Part shown: piece after piece, positions 1 to 9,145 of the stretch
Layout: each line of letters starts with the position of its first letter
Position numbering within the stretch: the first letter of the stretch is position 1
Assembly: GCA_963704155.1 (NCBI GenBank)
Contig: CAVPHF010000032.1
Span: 348,478-412,477, forward strand
DNA length: 64,000 nucleotides
Direction: 5' to 3'
DNA from: Thiohalocapsa sp963704155
Lineage (GTDB): Bacteria > Pseudomonadota > Gammaproteobacteria > Chromatiales > Chromatiaceae
Translations under genes and position numbers: made by a program
The notes under the pieces: model-generated
Told to the model about the DNA's origin: nothing
What the model saw: the letters and a program-made list of their open reading frames with translations, nothing else
The model's database searches: none

Positions 1-223
1 CGGGCTCGGTGGGAGCGGCGCGGCGCCTCGCCGCGACCGGCATGGAAGGCGGCACCGTACGCATGTCCTTGCCGCCGCGCCGAGTGCGGGCAGAAGCGGA
101 TGCTATGCGCGCAGCGCAGCAGCAGCCCCGGGCCGGTCGAAAATCCCGCGGTGCACTCCCATCTTCCGCTATTCTCGCCACCTCGTTGCCACGCCCCGTG
201 CGCCGCCCATCAGAGCCAACGCC
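1..223. other. upstream region, no gene recognised
   Basis: The first 223 bases are very G+C-rich and hold overlapping open frames in several phases, none with a recognisable protein family or a good ribosome-binding site. The 5' end of a minus-strand gene lying outside the window cannot be excluded. Confidence 0.4.
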
Positions 224-1126
224 ATGTCGCTACCCCGGACACTCCTTCATACCCTCTTTCTCCTTCTCCTCTGTGCCAGCCTGGCTGCCGCGGCGCAGCC
301 GCCGGCCGGCGACTTCAGCTGGTCGGTTACGCCAGTGTATGGATTCGACGGCGGCCTCGATTCCGGCGGCGAGGCAGGCTATGCGAGCGTGCTGACGCGG
401 CTGGGGCGCAATTGGTCGCTCAACGAGCAGTCGTCTATGGGCATTCAGCTCAAGTTCGACTACGAGGACTGGCGCTTCGACAATCCAGTTGGCTTTGGCG
501 GTGATGACCCCTGGGGCCAGGTCTACCGTACCGGGCTCTCTTTTCCATTCACTTATGGCACGCGCGGCGGCTGGCGCTGGTTGTTCTCGCCGACTGTCGA
601 GTATGCGGGCGAATCCGGCGCCGAGTTCTCCGATGCGCTGGAGTACGGTGCTACCCTGTCTGCCATTCGGCGTCTGCGTTCTGACCTAACGCTTGGGCTC
701 GGTGTCGGCGTGTTCGAACGCCTCGAAGAGACCAGCGTATTTCCGTTGGTCATCGTCGATTGGCGCATCAGCGAGCGTTTGCGGCTGTCCAATCCGTTCG
801 TCGCCGGGCCAACCGGGCCGGCGGGGCTCGAACTCTCATACGCGCTCAACTCGGATTGGCGGGTGGGTCTGGGTGCGGCGTATCGGTCGTTTCGCCATCG
901 GCTGGACCGCGACGGGCCATTCCCCAGCGGCATTGGTGAGTACCGATTCATCCCGGTCTTCGTCAATCTCGGCCGTGATCTGTCGCCGAGCCTTCGGTTC
1001 TCCCTCTACGCCGGTGCCGGGTTGAATTCCCAGTTGCGCGTCGAGGACAAGAACGGACGACGCCTCTACACCGAAGACCAAGATCCGACGGCCATGCTGG
1101 GCTTGTCGCTGATCGGACGTTTCTGA
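224..1126 (+). CDS. outer-membrane beta-barrel protein, DUF6268-like
   Basis: A 300-residue protein with a clear signal peptide: a hydrophobic leucine-rich stretch at residues 8-22 followed by an AAAA cleavage region. The rest alternates polar and aromatic/hydrophobic residues as beta-barrels do, and it ends in Phe (LIGRF), the usual C-terminal signature of outer-membrane proteins. The pattern resembles the DUF6268 family of uncharacterised barrels. It stands alone, followed by a globin gene. Substrate and function cannot be read from the sequence; assignment to a barrel is fairly safe, to the specific family less so. Confidence 0.7.
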   Translation: MSLPRTLLHTLFLLLLCASLAAAAQPPAGDFSWSVTPVYGFDGGLDSGGEAGYASVLTRLGRNWSLNEQSSMGIQLKFDYEDWRFDNPVGFGGDDPWGQVYRTGLSFPFTYGTRGGWRWLFSPTVEYAGESGAEFSDALEYGATLSAIRRLRSDLTLGLGVGVFERLEETSVFPLVIVDWRISERLRLSNPFVAGPTGPAGLELSYALNSDWRVGLGAAYRSFRHRLDRDGPFPSGIGEYRFIPVFVNLGRDLSPSLRFSLYAGAGLNSQLRVEDKNGRRLYTEDQDPTAMLGLSLIGRF

Positions 1127-1300
1127 TCAGTCCGTCCCGACGCGGCACAAGCTGTCGCGACTGCTACCATATCGGCTTTGTCATCGGCGGTGCCGGACAA
1201 CCGCCTGGCGCGGCATCGTCGATCAGGCGGTGACCGTCGGAGACTTCCATGCCGGCTGGCACAAATCGTCCCAAGGCTTCGTATCCGAGAGACCTACCGT

Positions 1301-1708
1301 ATGACTCCCAAAGAGACCGCCCTCGTCCGCGCTTCCTGGGCCAAGATCGCCCCCATTTCGGAACAGGCAGCAACGTTGTTCTACGATCGGCTGTTCCAAG
1401 TGAATCCGGAGCTGCGACCCTTATTCAAAGGAGAGCTGGACGAGCAGGGAGAGAAGCTGATGCGCATGATCGGTAAGGCGGTCGACGCGCTCGATGACCT
1501 AGAGCCGCTGGATCGTGTGATCAAGATGATGGGGGCACGCCATTGGGGCTATGGCGTCCAGGACGAGGATTACGAGAAGCTCGGCGAGGCGCTGTTCTGG
1601 ACCTTGGAGCAGGGGCTTGGCGATGAGTTCACGCGAGAGACGAGGGCCGCGTGGGTTTCAGTCTATGGTGATTTGGCCGACCTGATGCGCGAGGGCGCGG
1701 CGGGCTAG
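1301..1708 (+). CDS. bacterial haemoglobin-like globin
   Basis: A 135-residue single-domain globin of the Vitreoscilla-haemoglobin/cytoglobin-like type. The start is placed at the ATG before TPKETALVRASWAK because the globin A helix begins there; an upstream in-frame extension of 41 residues is not globin-like. The proximal haem ligand is the His in GARHWGYGV (about residue 81), followed by the usual LGEALFWTLEQGLG helix. There is no FAD/NAD reductase domain, so it is not a flavohaemoglobin. Such proteins bind O2 or NO; the role here (oxygen supply, NO protection) is inferred only from the family. Confidence 0.88.
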   Translation: MTPKETALVRASWAKIAPISEQAATLFYDRLFQVNPELRPLFKGELDEQGEKLMRMIGKAVDALDDLEPLDRVIKMMGARHWGYGVQDEDYEKLGEALFWTLEQGLGDEFTRETRAAWVSVYGDLADLMREGAAG

Positions 1709-1753
1709 ACGCCGATGGAGCAATCGCTTCGTCTTCTGGCACTGATACTGGCA

Positions 1754-1792
1754 ATTCCCCGCGCGCCAATACTGTCCGGTGCGCGGGGGAAT
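1754..1792. terminator. stem-loop between convergent genes
   Basis: An inverted repeat with arms ATTCCCCGCGC and GCGCGGGGGAAT (one bulged G) lies between the ends of the globin gene and the convergent universal stress gene. There is no long T-run, so it is a probable but unproven bidirectional terminator. Confidence 0.45.
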
Positions 1793-1801
1793 GCGCCTGC
1801 T

Positions 1802-2383
1802 TCAGGGCGTCTGTAACATCGATGGGTAGCTGCGGTTGCCTTGACGCGGTGGCGGCGTCTGGGCGTCGATCGTGTTGCCGGTATCGTCGATGACGAGCAC
1901 GGCGCAGGGCGCGCGGCGCATGACCGTTCGGGTCACCGAATTCGACGACAGCAGGCGTGTCAGTCCTTGCCTTGGTCCATCGCCGATCACGATAAGCTCT
2001 GCGCCGATCAACTCGGCGACTTCAGGAATACGTTTGCCTGGCAGCCCGGCGAGAGCGAGTTGCCGGATCTCAACGGTCTTGTAGGCGGGATCGCTGCCGA
2101 CACATTCGGCCACTTCCTCGGCCAGCATCTGTTTGGCGATGTCGGCGATCGGCATCAATCCGGGTCTGCTGTCGTGGCGATGGTAGAGGCCGATGGTGCG
2201 ACCGCTCTCGTAGACCACGTGCAATGCAATGACCGGCTGTCCGGTGTGGGCCGCCCGTTGGCAGGCTTGACGCAGGCATTGGCTACCTTGGTGGTCGAAG
2301 CTGACAGCGGCGATGACTGGAGCCAGGGTGGAGGCCGTGTCCGCCGGGAGGACGCAAGACCAAGGTGTTCTTGGTGCAATCAT
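1802..2383 (-). CDS. universal stress protein (UspA family)
   Basis: A 193-residue single UspA domain. It shows the beta-strand start VIAAVSFDHQGS, an ALHVVYESG segment, and the C-terminal nucleotide-binding-type motif GDGPRQGLTRLLSSNSVTR followed by APCAVLVIDD. In ATP-binding UspAs the motif is G-x2-G-x9-G-S/T; here the second glycine is kept but the last part reads SSNSV. About 25 C-terminal residues beyond the fold are proline-rich and look disordered. It is transcribed towards the globin gene. General stress role is from the family; no specific trigger is visible. Confidence 0.85.
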   Translation of the reverse strand: MIAPRTPWSCVLPADTASTLAPVIAAVSFDHQGSQCLRQACQRAAHTGQPVIALHVVYESGRTIGLYHRHDSRPGLMPIADIAKQMLAEEVAECVGSDPAYKTVEIRQLALAGLPGKRIPEVAELIGAELIVIGDGPRQGLTRLLSSNSVTRTVMRRAPCAVLVIDDTGNTIDAQTPPPRQGNRSYPSMLQTP

Positions 2384-2524
2384 GCTAGCGCCCCAGGTTT
2401 CGGATGAACAAAAGGTGTTTTCGGTGCGGTCACGGAAATCCCCCTCGCATCAAGTTGTTATTGGAATTGGCTAGGCTGCCTTACCTCAGGAGAATACTGC
2501 GTTTCGGGGTTTATGCCTAGTCTT

Positions 2525-4180
2525 TCAGTCGCTATCCATGACTTGGATCAGGGTTCGTAGGTCGGCTGCCGTATCGCGCAATGCATGGGCCGCGCGGCGC
2601 GCTGCCTCGCCGCTGCCGAGCTGCCCGGCAACCTCGTCCACGCGATCCGCCTCGGCGAGCAGTTGATCGCGCACGGCGGCGAGCTGCTGGAGCTTGGCGC
2701 CGGCGGCTTCTCGCAGCTGCTGTGCCGCCTCGACGCGCTCGTCGTCGGTCCGCGCGTGCTCGAGGTCGCGCACGGCGATCGCCTCCTGCATCGAGCTGCG
2801 CCACCAGTGGAAGAACTTGGCCTTGTGGTCCGCCATGGTGTTCAACGCGATGGCCATGGCGTTGATTTCGTCGCGTCCGTCGGGATGGGTCTCGATTCGC
2901 TCGCTTGGGTTCTCTCGCGTCAGTCGGTCCAGCAAGCCGGCCATTGCGCGCACCGGGCGCACGATGCGCAGTGTAATCAACACCGCCAGCAGGGTGCCGA
3001 GCAGCGCGGCGAGACCGGAGACAATCAAGCTCCAGCGTGCCCGTTCGCCGGAGACGGCCGCGATCTCCGCGCTCATGCGCTCCATCTGCGCGGTCGCCCC
3101 GCTCAGATTGGCCTCGACCACCGGTGTGATGTGCGCTGCCGCCTGGTACATGGCCTCGGTCAGGTTGGCGATGCGTTTGTTCTGATCCACCAAGGCGTGG
3201 AAGTCGCGGACATAGCCGTCGAGCAGAACCTTGAGTTGCGCCTGCTCACCGTCTGCCACCGCGGAGGCGGCGATCTGGTCACGGACATCGGCCGCGATCT
3301 CATCGACCATGGCCACGTAGCGATCATCGCCGCGCAGCAGGTAGTCCTTCTCGCGCCTGCGCATCTGCAGCACGCGCGCCTCCAGATCGGGCACGTAGTG
3401 CGCTTCGAGCAGAGACTCGATGCGGTGTGCCGCGTCCCGGAACGGCCCCTTGCCGCCATCGATATCACCGCCGTCCAACGCAGTGCGGGCATAGTCATCC
3501 AGTGCTCGGCGATAGGTCTCGATCTCGGCGCCGAGCGCCTGGCGGGTTTCGTGCCGCAGTTCGGAGGCGGCGAGCGCGGTCTCCATTTCGTTCAGCAGTC
3601 GCTGCGCCCGTTGCAGATACTGCTCTTCTCGGCGCAGGCCCAGGTCCTTCTCGCTGCGTCTCGTCTGCATCAGCAACAGATAGAGCCGATCGGCGTTGTA
3701 GTGTCCGGCGCGCGCCTCGAGCTCGTGCACGGCATTACGGAAGGCGCCCTGCAAACCCGAATCCTCGTCCAGTCCGCGAACGCGCCATGCCTCGACGATG
3801 GCCTCGAAACGGACGGTGAACTCGGCATTCAGCGCGGTGATCTCTTCGGCGGTGCGCTTCGATTCGCTGTCGATGCCGGCCAGTAGTGCGGCCTGATCGC
3901 GCAGTGCCGCCGCCTGCTCCAGGGCTTGCTCGGCAAAGGCGGTGTCGCGGGTCAGCAGGAATCGGTCGGCAGCGCCGCGCATGGCCGTCACTCGGCTCTC
4001 GATGGCGAAGGCGTGTGCCTGGCGCGCACCGTAAACCGAAGTGAATTCCTGTTGGGCCGCGACGATGTCGCGCATGTTGGTGTTGTAGTTCCAGATCACG
4101 CCGAGAAAAATAAGGCCGACCAGGCCGAAGCCGAGGCCGATTTTCTCGCCGATACGAAGCCGGGTTGCGAGCTTGGTCAC
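2525..4180 (-). CDS. membrane sensor with HBM-type helical bundle and HAMP, no output domain
   Basis: A 551-residue protein with a GTG start preceded by GAGGAA. It has an N-terminal membrane helix (about residues 15-30), a long helical periplasmic region of about 340 residues, a second membrane helix near 385-405 (LAALLGTLLAVLITLRIV) and a HAMP domain. The periplasmic part carries the paired signature of helical bimodular (HBM) chemoreceptor sensors twice: RRSEKDLGLRREEQY and RRREKDYLLRGDDRY. After HAMP comes a helical Ala/Arg/Glu-rich tail of about 110 residues. I see neither the chemoreceptor hairpin tip (E-rich...VDEI) nor a histidine kinase, GGDEF or EAL domain. It may act through an unlinked partner. 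It diverges from the phosphate genes. Confidence 0.75.
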   Translation of the reverse strand: MTKLATRLRIGEKIGLGFGLVGLIFLGVIWNYNTNMRDIVAAQQEFTSVYGARQAHAFAIESRVTAMRGAADRFLLTRDTAFAEQALEQAAALRDQAALLAGIDSESKRTAEEITALNAEFTVRFEAIVEAWRVRGLDEDSGLQGAFRNAVHELEARAGHYNADRLYLLLMQTRRSEKDLGLRREEQYLQRAQRLLNEMETALAASELRHETRQALGAEIETYRRALDDYARTALDGGDIDGGKGPFRDAAHRIESLLEAHYVPDLEARVLQMRRREKDYLLRGDDRYVAMVDEIAADVRDQIAASAVADGEQAQLKVLLDGYVRDFHALVDQNKRIANLTEAMYQAAAHITPVVEANLSGATAQMERMSAEIAAVSGERARWSLIVSGLAALLGTLLAVLITLRIVRPVRAMAGLLDRLTRENPSERIETHPDGRDEINAMAIALNTMADHKAKFFHWWRSSMQEAIAVRDLEHARTDDERVEAAQQLREAAGAKLQQLAAVRDQLLAEADRVDEVAGQLGSGEAARRAAHALRDTAADLRTLIQVMDSD

Positions 4181-4792
4181 GGGGCGTTCCTCGTGGCATT
4201 AGGTCTGGTACCTGGGCGCGAGCCGCCGTGACGGAGCCGGCTATCGCTCGGGCGCGTCTGCGGTGCCCACGGCAAGCGTGAACGCTACTCTGATCATAGC
4301 TGGCTAACAACGATGAAGTTGCCGGGCTTGAGGCCGTCCCGTCTGTCGAGCTGTCCCGACGGGCGTTCGATGCTCTCCTGTCAGGCGATTTATTGCGAAA
4401 TTCTTGCGGTTTGGTTTCAGTACTGTTATCAATCCCCCCCGGCGCCCTGGTTTATGCGTATTTTCGTTGCCGAAAGCATGACTTTGTTTCCACGCTCTGG
4501 GTGTTAGAGGCAACGGCGTATACACTTAAGCGACGCGTTTTTGGGGCTTGACGGCCGAGGTCTTTGCTTCGATGGTATGGCTTAGATGCCGATCGCGACG
4601 AGACGACCGAGTCCGTTGCTCCGCAATCGCAAATGGGGCCGCTGAGAGCTAGAGTCGCCGGCCATGGAGCGGCCAACAGCGACCGACGCGGGGCGATCAA
4701 TTTGGCTCCTTCGCCTGGTCGATGCGTTCCGGAGGGGCGGGTCGACGGCAATGGCGCCTTACACACATTAAATTTAGAGGGGGAGAGGTCGA
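4181..4792. other. divergent intergenic region (612 bp)
   Basis: Lies between two divergently transcribed genes and should contain both promoters. The last 30 bases are AT-rich and carry a strong purine-rich ribosome-binding site (GAGGGGGAGAGG) for the DUF47 gene. I find no convincing coding frame and no Pho box with the correct 11-base period here. Confidence 0.5.
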
Positions 4793-5473
4793 ATGCGATC
4801 CGCCAATCCAATCTCCGCGCTGTTCGCGCGGTCACCATTCAAGCCGATGCAGGAGCATATGGGCATAGTGACCGACTGCGTCGGTCAGGTGCCGGCCCTG
4901 TTCGATGCCTTGATCAGCGGCGATGCCGCCGCGCTCAAGACAGCGCAGGAAGCGATCTTCGCCAAGGAGAGTGAGGCCGACAAGATCAAGAACGATGTCC
5001 GCATCCACCTGCCGAAGAGTCTGTTCATGCCGGTCGACCGGCGCGATCTGCTCGAGGTCCTGGAGGTTCAGGACTCCATCGCCGATACCGCCCAGGACAT
5101 CGCCGGACTGCTGATGCAGCGGGAGATGACGGTGCCGGACGACATGCAGGCGGACCTGCGCGCGCTGGTCCAGCGCTGCGTTGATGCCTGCGGCCAGGCC
5201 AATGCCATCATCGGTGAACTCGATGAGTTGGTCGAGACCGGTTTTCGCGGACCCGAGGCCACGCGCGTCGAGGCAATGGTCGTATCCTTGAACCAAATCG
5301 AGAGCGAGACCGACGATCTTGGCATCGCGCTGACGCGTGCGCTGTTCGCGCATGAAGACAAGATGAGCCCGGTGTCGGTGATGTTCTGGTATCGGCTGAT
5401 CCACTGGATAGGCAATCTGGCCGATTATTCCGAGAAGGTGGGTGACCGCCTGCTGTTGCTGATCGCGCGCTAA
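4793..5473 (+). CDS. DUF47 / PhoU-like phosphate transport regulator (TIGR00153 type)
   Basis: A 226-residue all-helical protein of the DUF47 family, which are PhoU-related proteins encoded next to PiT phosphate transporters. Characteristic segments are NPISALFARSPFKPMQEHM at the N terminus, KNDVRIHLPKSLFMPVDRRDLL and QDSIADTAQDIAGLL in the middle and WYRLIHWIGNLADYSEKVGDRL at the end. The acidic residues in these helices bind metal clusters in PhoU relatives. The PiT gene follows on the same strand after 98 bases, so the two probably form an operon in which this cytoplasmic protein modulates transport. Confidence 0.9.
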   Translation: MRSANPISALFARSPFKPMQEHMGIVTDCVGQVPALFDALISGDAAALKTAQEAIFAKESEADKIKNDVRIHLPKSLFMPVDRRDLLEVLEVQDSIADTAQDIAGLLMQREMTVPDDMQADLRALVQRCVDACGQANAIIGELDELVETGFRGPEATRVEAMVVSLNQIESETDDLGIALTRALFAHEDKMSPVSVMFWYRLIHWIGNLADYSEKVGDRLLLLIAR

Positions 5474-5571
5474 ACCGCCCGATCCATCACCCACATGCGG
5501 CGGCTCGATGCGCCCTCGGACGGCCCGAGGTACGCACGACCGCTGTCGAGAACAATTTCCTCGGAGGAATC

Positions 5572-6838
5572 ATGGATATCATCGCAACTTACGGGACCGT
5601 TTTCCTGGTCCTGGCCGTCATCTTCGGCTTCTACATGACCTGGGGCATCGGCGCCAACGACGTCGCCAACGCCATGGGTACCTCGGTGGGCTCCGGCGCC
5701 ATCACCGTCAAGCAGGCGATCATCATCGCCGCGATCTTCGAGTTCGCCGGCGCCTTCCTTGCGGGCGGCACCGTGACCTCGACCATCCGCAAGGGCATCA
5801 TCGATCCGACACCGATCGCGGCGAACCCGGAACTGCTCGTCTACGGCATGCTCGCGGCCTTGCTCGCGGCGGCCATCTGGCTGATGATCGCAACAACACG
5901 CGGCTGGCCGGTCTCGACGACGCACTCGATCGTCGGCGCCATCGTCGGCTTCGCCATCGCCGGCATCGGCATGGATGCCGTCAAGTGGGACAAGATCGGT
6001 CAGATTGCCGCGAGCTGGGTGGTCTCGCCATTGCTCGGCGGTGTCATTGCGCTGTTGCTGATGCTGAGCATCCGTAAGCTCATCCTGAACGCCGACAACC
6101 CGTTCCAAAGTGCAAAGCGCTGGGGGCCGGTGTACGTCTTCCTGGTCGGCTGGATCGTCAGCCTGGTGACCCTGTTCAAGGGTCTCTAAGCATCTGGATC
6201 TGCACCTGACGACGACTCAAAGCCTCATTAGCGCGACGGTCATTGGTATCGTCATCGCGCTGATCGGCAAGGTAATGATCGACCGGGTCAAGGTGCAACC
6301 CGAGGCGGATCGCAACTTCCATTTCGCCAGTGTCGAGCGGGTGTTCGTGCCGATGATGATCTTCACCGCCTGCGCGATGGCGTTCGCGCACGGCTCCAAT
6401 GACGTCGCCAACGGTATCGGTCCGATGGCCGCCGTGGTCTCTATCGTGCAGAGCGGCGGCGAAGTGGCGCAGAAGGCGACCTTGCCGATCTGGATACTGA
6501 TCGTCGGCGGTGTCGGTATCGTCATCGGGCTTGCCACCATGGGTTATCGCGTCATGCAGACCATCGGCACCCGCATCACCGAGCTGACGCCCACCCGCGG
6601 CTACTGCGCGACGCTGGCCGCGGCCTCCACGGTCGTCTTGGCGTCGAAGACCGGCTTGCCGGTCTCGACCACGCATATCGCGGTCGGCGCGGTCATGGGT
6701 GTCGGACTGGCCCGCGGTATCGGCGCGCTGGATCTGCGTGTCATCGGCAATATCGTCATGTCTTGGCTGATCACGCTGCCGGCCGGAGCCATCCTCGCCG
6801 CGATCTTCTTCTTCATCTTCAAAGCGATCTTCGGCTGA
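5572..6838 (+). pseudogene. PiT-family inorganic phosphate transporter, split by +1 frameshift
   Basis: Two halves of one PiT permease. The first frame (5572-6189, 205 residues, ribosome site TCGGAGGAA) carries the N-terminal signature GANDVANAMGTSVGS; the second, continuing in the +1 frame from 6188 to 6838 (about 216 residues), carries the matching C-terminal signature GSNDVANGIGPMAAV. Together they give about 420 residues, the normal family size, with duplicated VSTTH motifs (GWPVSTTHSIVG, GLPVSTTHIAVG). The stop TAA at 6187-6189 is bypassed if one base is skipped after CTC. An ATG at 6275 could start the second half alone, but that would drop a membrane segment. It follows the DUF47 gene. 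Real mutation, programmed frameshift or sequence error are all possible. Confidence 0.85.
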
Positions 6839-6930
6839 CGCACCACTGGCCGCGGCGGAGCCGCGGCCGGCGGTTGTCGCTCTGGCCATGCCTCTTCGTG
6901 CCACGCAGTTTGTCGCATCAGCCCGAAACC

Positions 6931-7563
6931 ATGACGACGCGCCGAATGGCCGGGCTGCCCGACGTCGAGTTGGAACCGGTGGCCGAGCTGCGGCGTTTTC
7001 GCCGCGTCCCGGTGGCGCGGACGGTCCGCTTCAATCAGATCATCGTCACCGGCCCGCCGGGGTCAGGTAAGTCCACCTTCATCTGCCAGCTCGGCGGCTG
7101 GCCGGAGGAGGGTTACCTGGATCTGTCTCAGCCGCATTGGTGGCGCACCCAGATGCTGGCGGTGCGCCCGCGCGAGGTGCACCTGGGTCTGCCGTTCCTT
7201 GGGCAGTCCGCGGCGATGGCGTTGTTCGAGGATGACTGGCTCGGCAATTGGCAAGCCCTGGAGCTGGACGAGGCGCGCATCCAGTTGCCGCCGCCGAAGC
7301 GGAATTTCTTGTCGGTGAACTGGCGCGACCGCTTCGTATTCGAGTTCCTACTGCCGGCGCCGGAGCGCATCTTCGAGCGCCGGCTTGAGCGCGCGCGCGC
7401 CGGAACGCACCCCGTGGACAGGCGCGTCGAGCTGGAGCAGATCCGCGCGCAGGTGCAGCTATTCGGGCGCGTGGCACTGTATTTTCATGCACAGGGCATG
7501 CATGTTTATATTCGCGAGCGAGTCAAGGGGAGACCGCATCGCATCCCGGGCCCACCGGCCTAG
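6931..7563 (+). CDS. P-loop nucleotide-binding protein, unknown function
   Basis: A 210-residue soluble protein with a textbook Walker A motif GPPGSGKST at residues 41-49. Later segments (PAPERIFERRLERARAGTHPVD) resemble the LID/arginine region of small-molecule kinases. No family could be named with confidence. The start is set at ATG 6931 because upstream in-frame sequence is arginine-rich and non-conserved in character. It lies 92 bases after the PiT gene and 106 bases before an FHA-like phosphatase on the same strand. A kinase/phosphatase pairing is an appealing inference but is not shown by the sequence. Confidence 0.65.
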   Translation: MTTRRMAGLPDVELEPVAELRRFRRVPVARTVRFNQIIVTGPPGSGKSTFICQLGGWPEEGYLDLSQPHWWRTQMLAVRPREVHLGLPFLGQSAAMALFEDDWLGNWQALELDEARIQLPPPKRNFLSVNWRDRFVFEFLLPAPERIFERRLERARAGTHPVDRRVELEQIRAQVQLFGRVALYFHAQGMHVYIRERVKGRPHRIPGPPA

Positions 7564-7669
7564 ATCGCCGATGACCTGAGCGTGGCTGTTCGCGAGGCTG
7601 TGTCAGCCGTCGCGTCGCGGCCAAGCCAAGTCAACCCGCCAGAAAACCAGTCGCTCCGAGTGCTCGATC

Positions 7670-9145
7670 ATGCCCCAAGCCACGACCGTCAGCCGCAAGA
7701 AATTCCTACGTTATTTCCAGGAATTGATCCAGGACATGGAGGAGTGCGACGACGTGGAGTTGAGCGGCTCACTGCGTCTTGGCGACAAGAAGGTGCGGGT
7801 GCCCGAACCGGCCTTGACGCTGCAATTGCTGCTTGGCGGCGAGGAGGGCTATCGGCTGCATCTGGACCCCGAGATGGTCATCGATGCCGAGGGCGAGTTT
7901 CACCGCAGCGGCGACTATCTGCTGTTCGACCCCACCAGCTACTTCTCTTCCATCAGCGGCTTTGTCCGGCTGTCGGCCGGCGAGTCGGTGACGCTGGGCC
8001 GCGACGATCAGCTGCAACGACTGCTGCTGGCCTATCCCAACGTTGTCGCCGAAAAGCACCTGCGCCTCAAGCTGACCGACAGCGGCTTGGCGTTGAAGAA
8101 CAAGTCTACGAAGCGCGGCGCCTGCGTCACGCCGCTGGTCGAGGACGAGGTGCTGGACCGGATGGTGCGCTGGCGCCGCGCCAATATTGAGCGACTGGCG
8201 AAGGTGCTCGCGGCCCCCATCGACGAGCTGCCGCGGGATGCCGCGCTCGACCTATTGGAGCGCGTAAACAAGGTCATGGAGCGCGAGGCCTATCGGCTCA
8301 CGACCCGTGATGGCGGGCCGGGCGGTGTGCTGCGGCTCCCTGGTCGGCCGATCCCGATCTTCGTCGGTGATCTGCATGCCTGTATCGATAACCTGCTGGT
8401 GATACTGACGCAAAGCGCCTTCCTCGAGTCGCTGCAGGACGGCAGCGCCCTGTTGATCCTGGTTGGCGACGCGGTGCACCCGGACGAGCCGGGCAAAGAA
8501 GACCAGATGGATCTGTCGATGCTGCTGATGGACCTGATCTTTCGGCTCAAGCTCAAGTTTCCCGACCGGGTCTTCTATCTGCGCGGCAATCACGACAGCT
8601 TTGCCGAGGACATCGCCAAGGGCGGCGTACCGCAAGGGCTGGTGTGGGAAAAGGCCCTGCTCGACCAGCGCGGCGTCCGCTACCGCGACGGCATGCAGCG
8701 CTTCTATGACCTGCTGCCCTACATCGCCGTGTCACCGGACTATGTCTGCTGTCATGCCGGAGCGCCGACCATGAAGGCATCGCGCAGCGACCTCATCAAC
8801 ACAGGGGATCAGCCCAAGCTCCGGCATCAGCTCACGCACGTGCGTCTCCGCAAGCCCAACTCACCGAGCGGCTATGGCAGCGGCGACATCAAGCGGTTGC
8901 GTAAGCAGTTGGGGGTGGAACCGGATACGCCCTTCGTCGTTGGCCATACCCCGCTGTCGCCGGACAAGACGTTGTGGATGAATGCCGGCGGCATCGAGCA
9001 CCACCATGTCCTATTCGGCGCCAACCAAGAGACCATCGGCGTGATCACCAGGCCTGGCGACCACCTGGTGCCCCTGACTTATCCCGTCGAGCCCTTGCTG
9101 CCGGTCTACAACCGGCTTGTCCGCACGGGAAGGCTGACGGCATGA
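7670..9145 (+). CDS. PPP-type metallophosphatase with N-terminal FHA-like domain
   Basis: A 491-residue protein. Residues about 227-430 form a calcineurin-like/PPP phosphatase: GDLHA (D234, H236), GDAVH (D267), GNHD (306-309), then CHAG (H362) and GHTP (H426), i.e. all five metal-ligand blocks are present. Residues about 100-155 look like a forkhead-associated fold: VTLGRDD, then AEKH in the position of the S-x2-H motif, then ALKNKSTKRGACV resembling the STNGT turn. The phospho-Thr-contacting Ser is Ala (A127), so binding may be altered. The first 95 residues are unassigned. No signal peptide. It probably dephosphorylates a protein or nucleotide in the cytoplasm; substrate unknown. Confidence 0.75.
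   Translation: MPQATTVSRKKFLRYFQELIQDMEECDDVELSGSLRLGDKKVRVPEPALTLQLLLGGEEGYRLHLDPEMVIDAEGEFHRSGDYLLFDPTSYFSSISGFVRLSAGESVTLGRDDQLQRLLLAYPNVVAEKHLRLKLTDSGLALKNKSTKRGACVTPLVEDEVLDRMVRWRRANIERLAKVLAAPIDELPRDAALDLLERVNKVMEREAYRLTTRDGGPGGVLRLPGRPIPIFVGDLHACIDNLLVILTQSAFLESLQDGSALLILVGDAVHPDEPGKEDQMDLSMLLMDLIFRLKLKFPDRVFYLRGNHDSFAEDIAKGGVPQGLVWEKALLDQRGVRYRDGMQRFYDLLPYIAVSPDYVCCHAGAPTMKASRSDLINTGDQPKLRHQLTHVRLRKPNSPSGYGSGDIKRLRKQLGVEPDTPFVVGHTPLSPDKTLWMNAGGIEHHHVLFGANQETIGVITRPGDHLVPLTYPVEPLLPVYNRLVRTGRLTA

Noticed and set aside
4340..4358. CTGTCGAGCTGTCCC as a possible Pho box upstream of DUF47-PiT
   Set aside because: The two CTGTC units are eight bases apart, not 11, and the spacer is not AT-rich.
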